From Pseudarthrobacter sp. NIBRBAC000502772 (GTDB taxonomy: Bacteria > Actinomycetota > Actinomycetes > Actinomycetales > Micrococcaceae): DNA of 64,000 nt. The stretch covers positions 1,798,001-1,862,000 of the forward strand of contig NZ_CP041188.1 of NCBI RefSeq assembly GCF_006517235.1. Direction: 5' to 3'. The notes under the pieces were generated by a model, which was not told the DNA's origin, ran no database searches, and saw only the letters and a list, made by a program, of their open reading frames with translations. Both the position numbers and the translations under genes were made by a program. Shown here one piece after another: positions 63,154 to 64,000 of the stretch. Each line of letters starts with the position of its first letter. The stretch's first letter is position 1.

Positions 63154-64000
63154 CGGCCACGCTGCCAAACAGGGAACGCAATATCGACTGCTCACGGGCC
63201 GGCGTGAGCCGCTGGACCGGATCTGCAACATCATTCGCAGCCGGACGAGCCAGGCCGTGTTCCTCATGGCGGGCCCGGGCATCGGGAAGTCAACGCTGAC
63301 CGAGGCCATCACCGAGCGGCTTTCGCAGGAGATGATCATTGTCCAGATCCATGGAAGTTCGTCGCTGTCCGGCGTTCCCTTTGGAGTTTTGGCACCCTAC
63401 ACGGCGGAGCTGACGGCCGAAGACTCCGTGTCTTCGGTGGCTGTGCTGCGGTCCGTGTGGAGGTACTTTGAGAAGCTGAAAGCCGGCAAGGATACCCCGT
63501 TGCTTCTGATGATGGATGACGCCCATCACCTGGACGAGGCAACGGCCAGCATCGTCGCCGACATGATCTCCGCTGGCTGGGCCACAGTGCTTGCTGCCGG
63601 CAGGCCGCGGCCCGGGCTGCCCCAGCCGCTCGCTCAGCTTTGGTATGACGGCCTGGCGGACCGTGTGGATCTCCGACCCATGAACCGGGAGCAGGTCGAG
63701 GAAGTCCTCTCCCACGCACTTGATGGAACAATCCCCTCCGGAACCATTGACACAATCTGGAGCGCGTCCGGCGGAAATCCGCGGATTCTTGATGCCTTGC
63801 TGCATGATGCCGCAGAGCGGGGCGAACTCGCAAAGCGGAACGGGATCTGGATGCTGCTGGGCCCGTTGCCTGCCGACGGACCCAGACTCGCCGAGGTGGT
63901 GGTAAAGGACATGCTCCGCCGCAGCCCGGAAGAGCAGGAAGTCCTGAAACTTGTCGCCCTCGCCGGGCCCGTGAGCCGGAAGGTGATCGAGGATATTTTT
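63140..64000 (+). CDS. Second STAND/LuxR-type ATPase, 5' part (cut by window end)
   Basis: The frame is open from 63140 to the window end (~287 codons). It encodes a P-loop ATPase like its upstream neighbour: YRLLTGRREPLDRICNIIRS, Walker A MAGPGIGKSTLTEA, Walker B LLLMMDDAHHLDEATA, then LAAGRPRPGLPQPL and SASGGNPRILDALLHDAAE. A C-terminal LuxR helix-turn-helix is expected beyond the window. In-frame TGA lies at 63137, and no ATG, GTG or TTG occurs before codon ~38, inside the ATPase core. CTG 63140, with AGGGGTGA just upstream, is the likely start, overlapping the previous gene by 14 bp. Confidence 0.8.
   Translation, partial: MDSSNGHAAKQGTQYRLLTGRREPLDRICNIIRSRTSQAVFLMAGPGIGKSTLTEAITERLSQEMIIVQIHGSSSLSGVPFGVLAPYTAELTAEDSVSSVAVLRSVWRYFEKLKAGKDTPLLLMMDDAHHLDEATASIVADMISAGWATVLAAGRPRPGLPQPLAQLWYDGLADRVDLRPMNREQVEEVLSHALDGTIPSGTIDTIWSASGGNPRILDALLHDAAERGELAKRNGIWMLLGPLPADGPRLAEVVVKDMLRRSPEEQEVLKLVALAGPVSRKVIEDIF

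Overview
The window is high-GC actinobacterial chromosome, most likely from Arthrobacter, Pseudarthrobacter or a close Micrococcaceae relative. The evidence is a mycothiol conjugate amidase, a WhiB regulator, an RpfB resuscitation factor, a TgpA/DUF58/MoxR cluster, protein O-mannosyltransferase, DUF3499, DUF4245, DUF4307 and DUF5719 proteins, and frequent GTG starts. There is no phage, insertion sequence, integron or CRISPR array. It is mostly core genome with a few decayed or unusual loci.

Layout. 0-16.2 kb: the 3' end of ilvA and a rhomboid protease, then a block whose gene content resembles Mycobacterium tuberculosis Rv1080c-Rv1100 (greA, DUF4307, mca, a small membrane protein, trhA, a Z-isoprenyl transferase, PIN-PhoH, fumarase, DUF4245, glpX). 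It is interrupted by a GNAT enzyme, an unknown protein, a prepilin peptidase, a TetR-controlled DHA2 exporter and a beta-carbonic anhydrase. 16.2-17 kb: a frameshifted pseudogene between two copies of a palindromic repeat. 17-33 kb: envelope and nucleotide metabolism genes resembling Rv3248c-Rv3277 (FemAB, manA, LCP, purE, purK, GtrA, TIGR03089, whiB, a giant glycosyltransferase with DUF5719, a zincin-like protein, DUF3499, Trm112, ahcY). 33-39 kb: an L,D-transpeptidase, RDD, SpoIIM and DUF1461 membrane proteins and a truncated acyl-CoA synthetase. 39-60.3 kb: a block resembling Rv1002c-Rv1018c (O-mannosyltransferase, rsmI, tatD, rpfB, rsmA, ispE, ABC-F, tRNA-Gln, glmU, prs, rplY, pth), with a succinate-semialdehyde dehydrogenase and the TgpA operon inserted. 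60.4-64 kb: two consecutive STAND-type ATPases, the first a complete LuxR-type regulator and the second cut by the window edge.

Links between genes. GlmU (UDP-GlcNAc), the isoprenyl transferase, FemAB, LCP, the L,D-transpeptidase, RpfB, the O-mannosyltransferase with ManA, and the glycosyltransferase/DUF5719 pair all serve envelope building or remodelling. Prs feeds PurK/PurE. AhcY recycles the product of SAM-dependent methyltransferases such as RsmA and RsmI.

Most notable non-coding signals: (1) three 95-bp copies of a structured repeat with compensatory base changes, at 7.2 kb and 54.9-55.3 kb; (2) a second, palindromic repeat that supplies identical C-terminal codons and stops to two neighbouring reading frames; (3) a 36-codon ORF with a strong Shine-Dalgarno sequence overlapping the phoH start; (4) a perfect palindrome and a GGACAC/GTGTCC repeat in the whiB promoter region; (5) two large genes with no ATG, GTG or TTG at the expected start.
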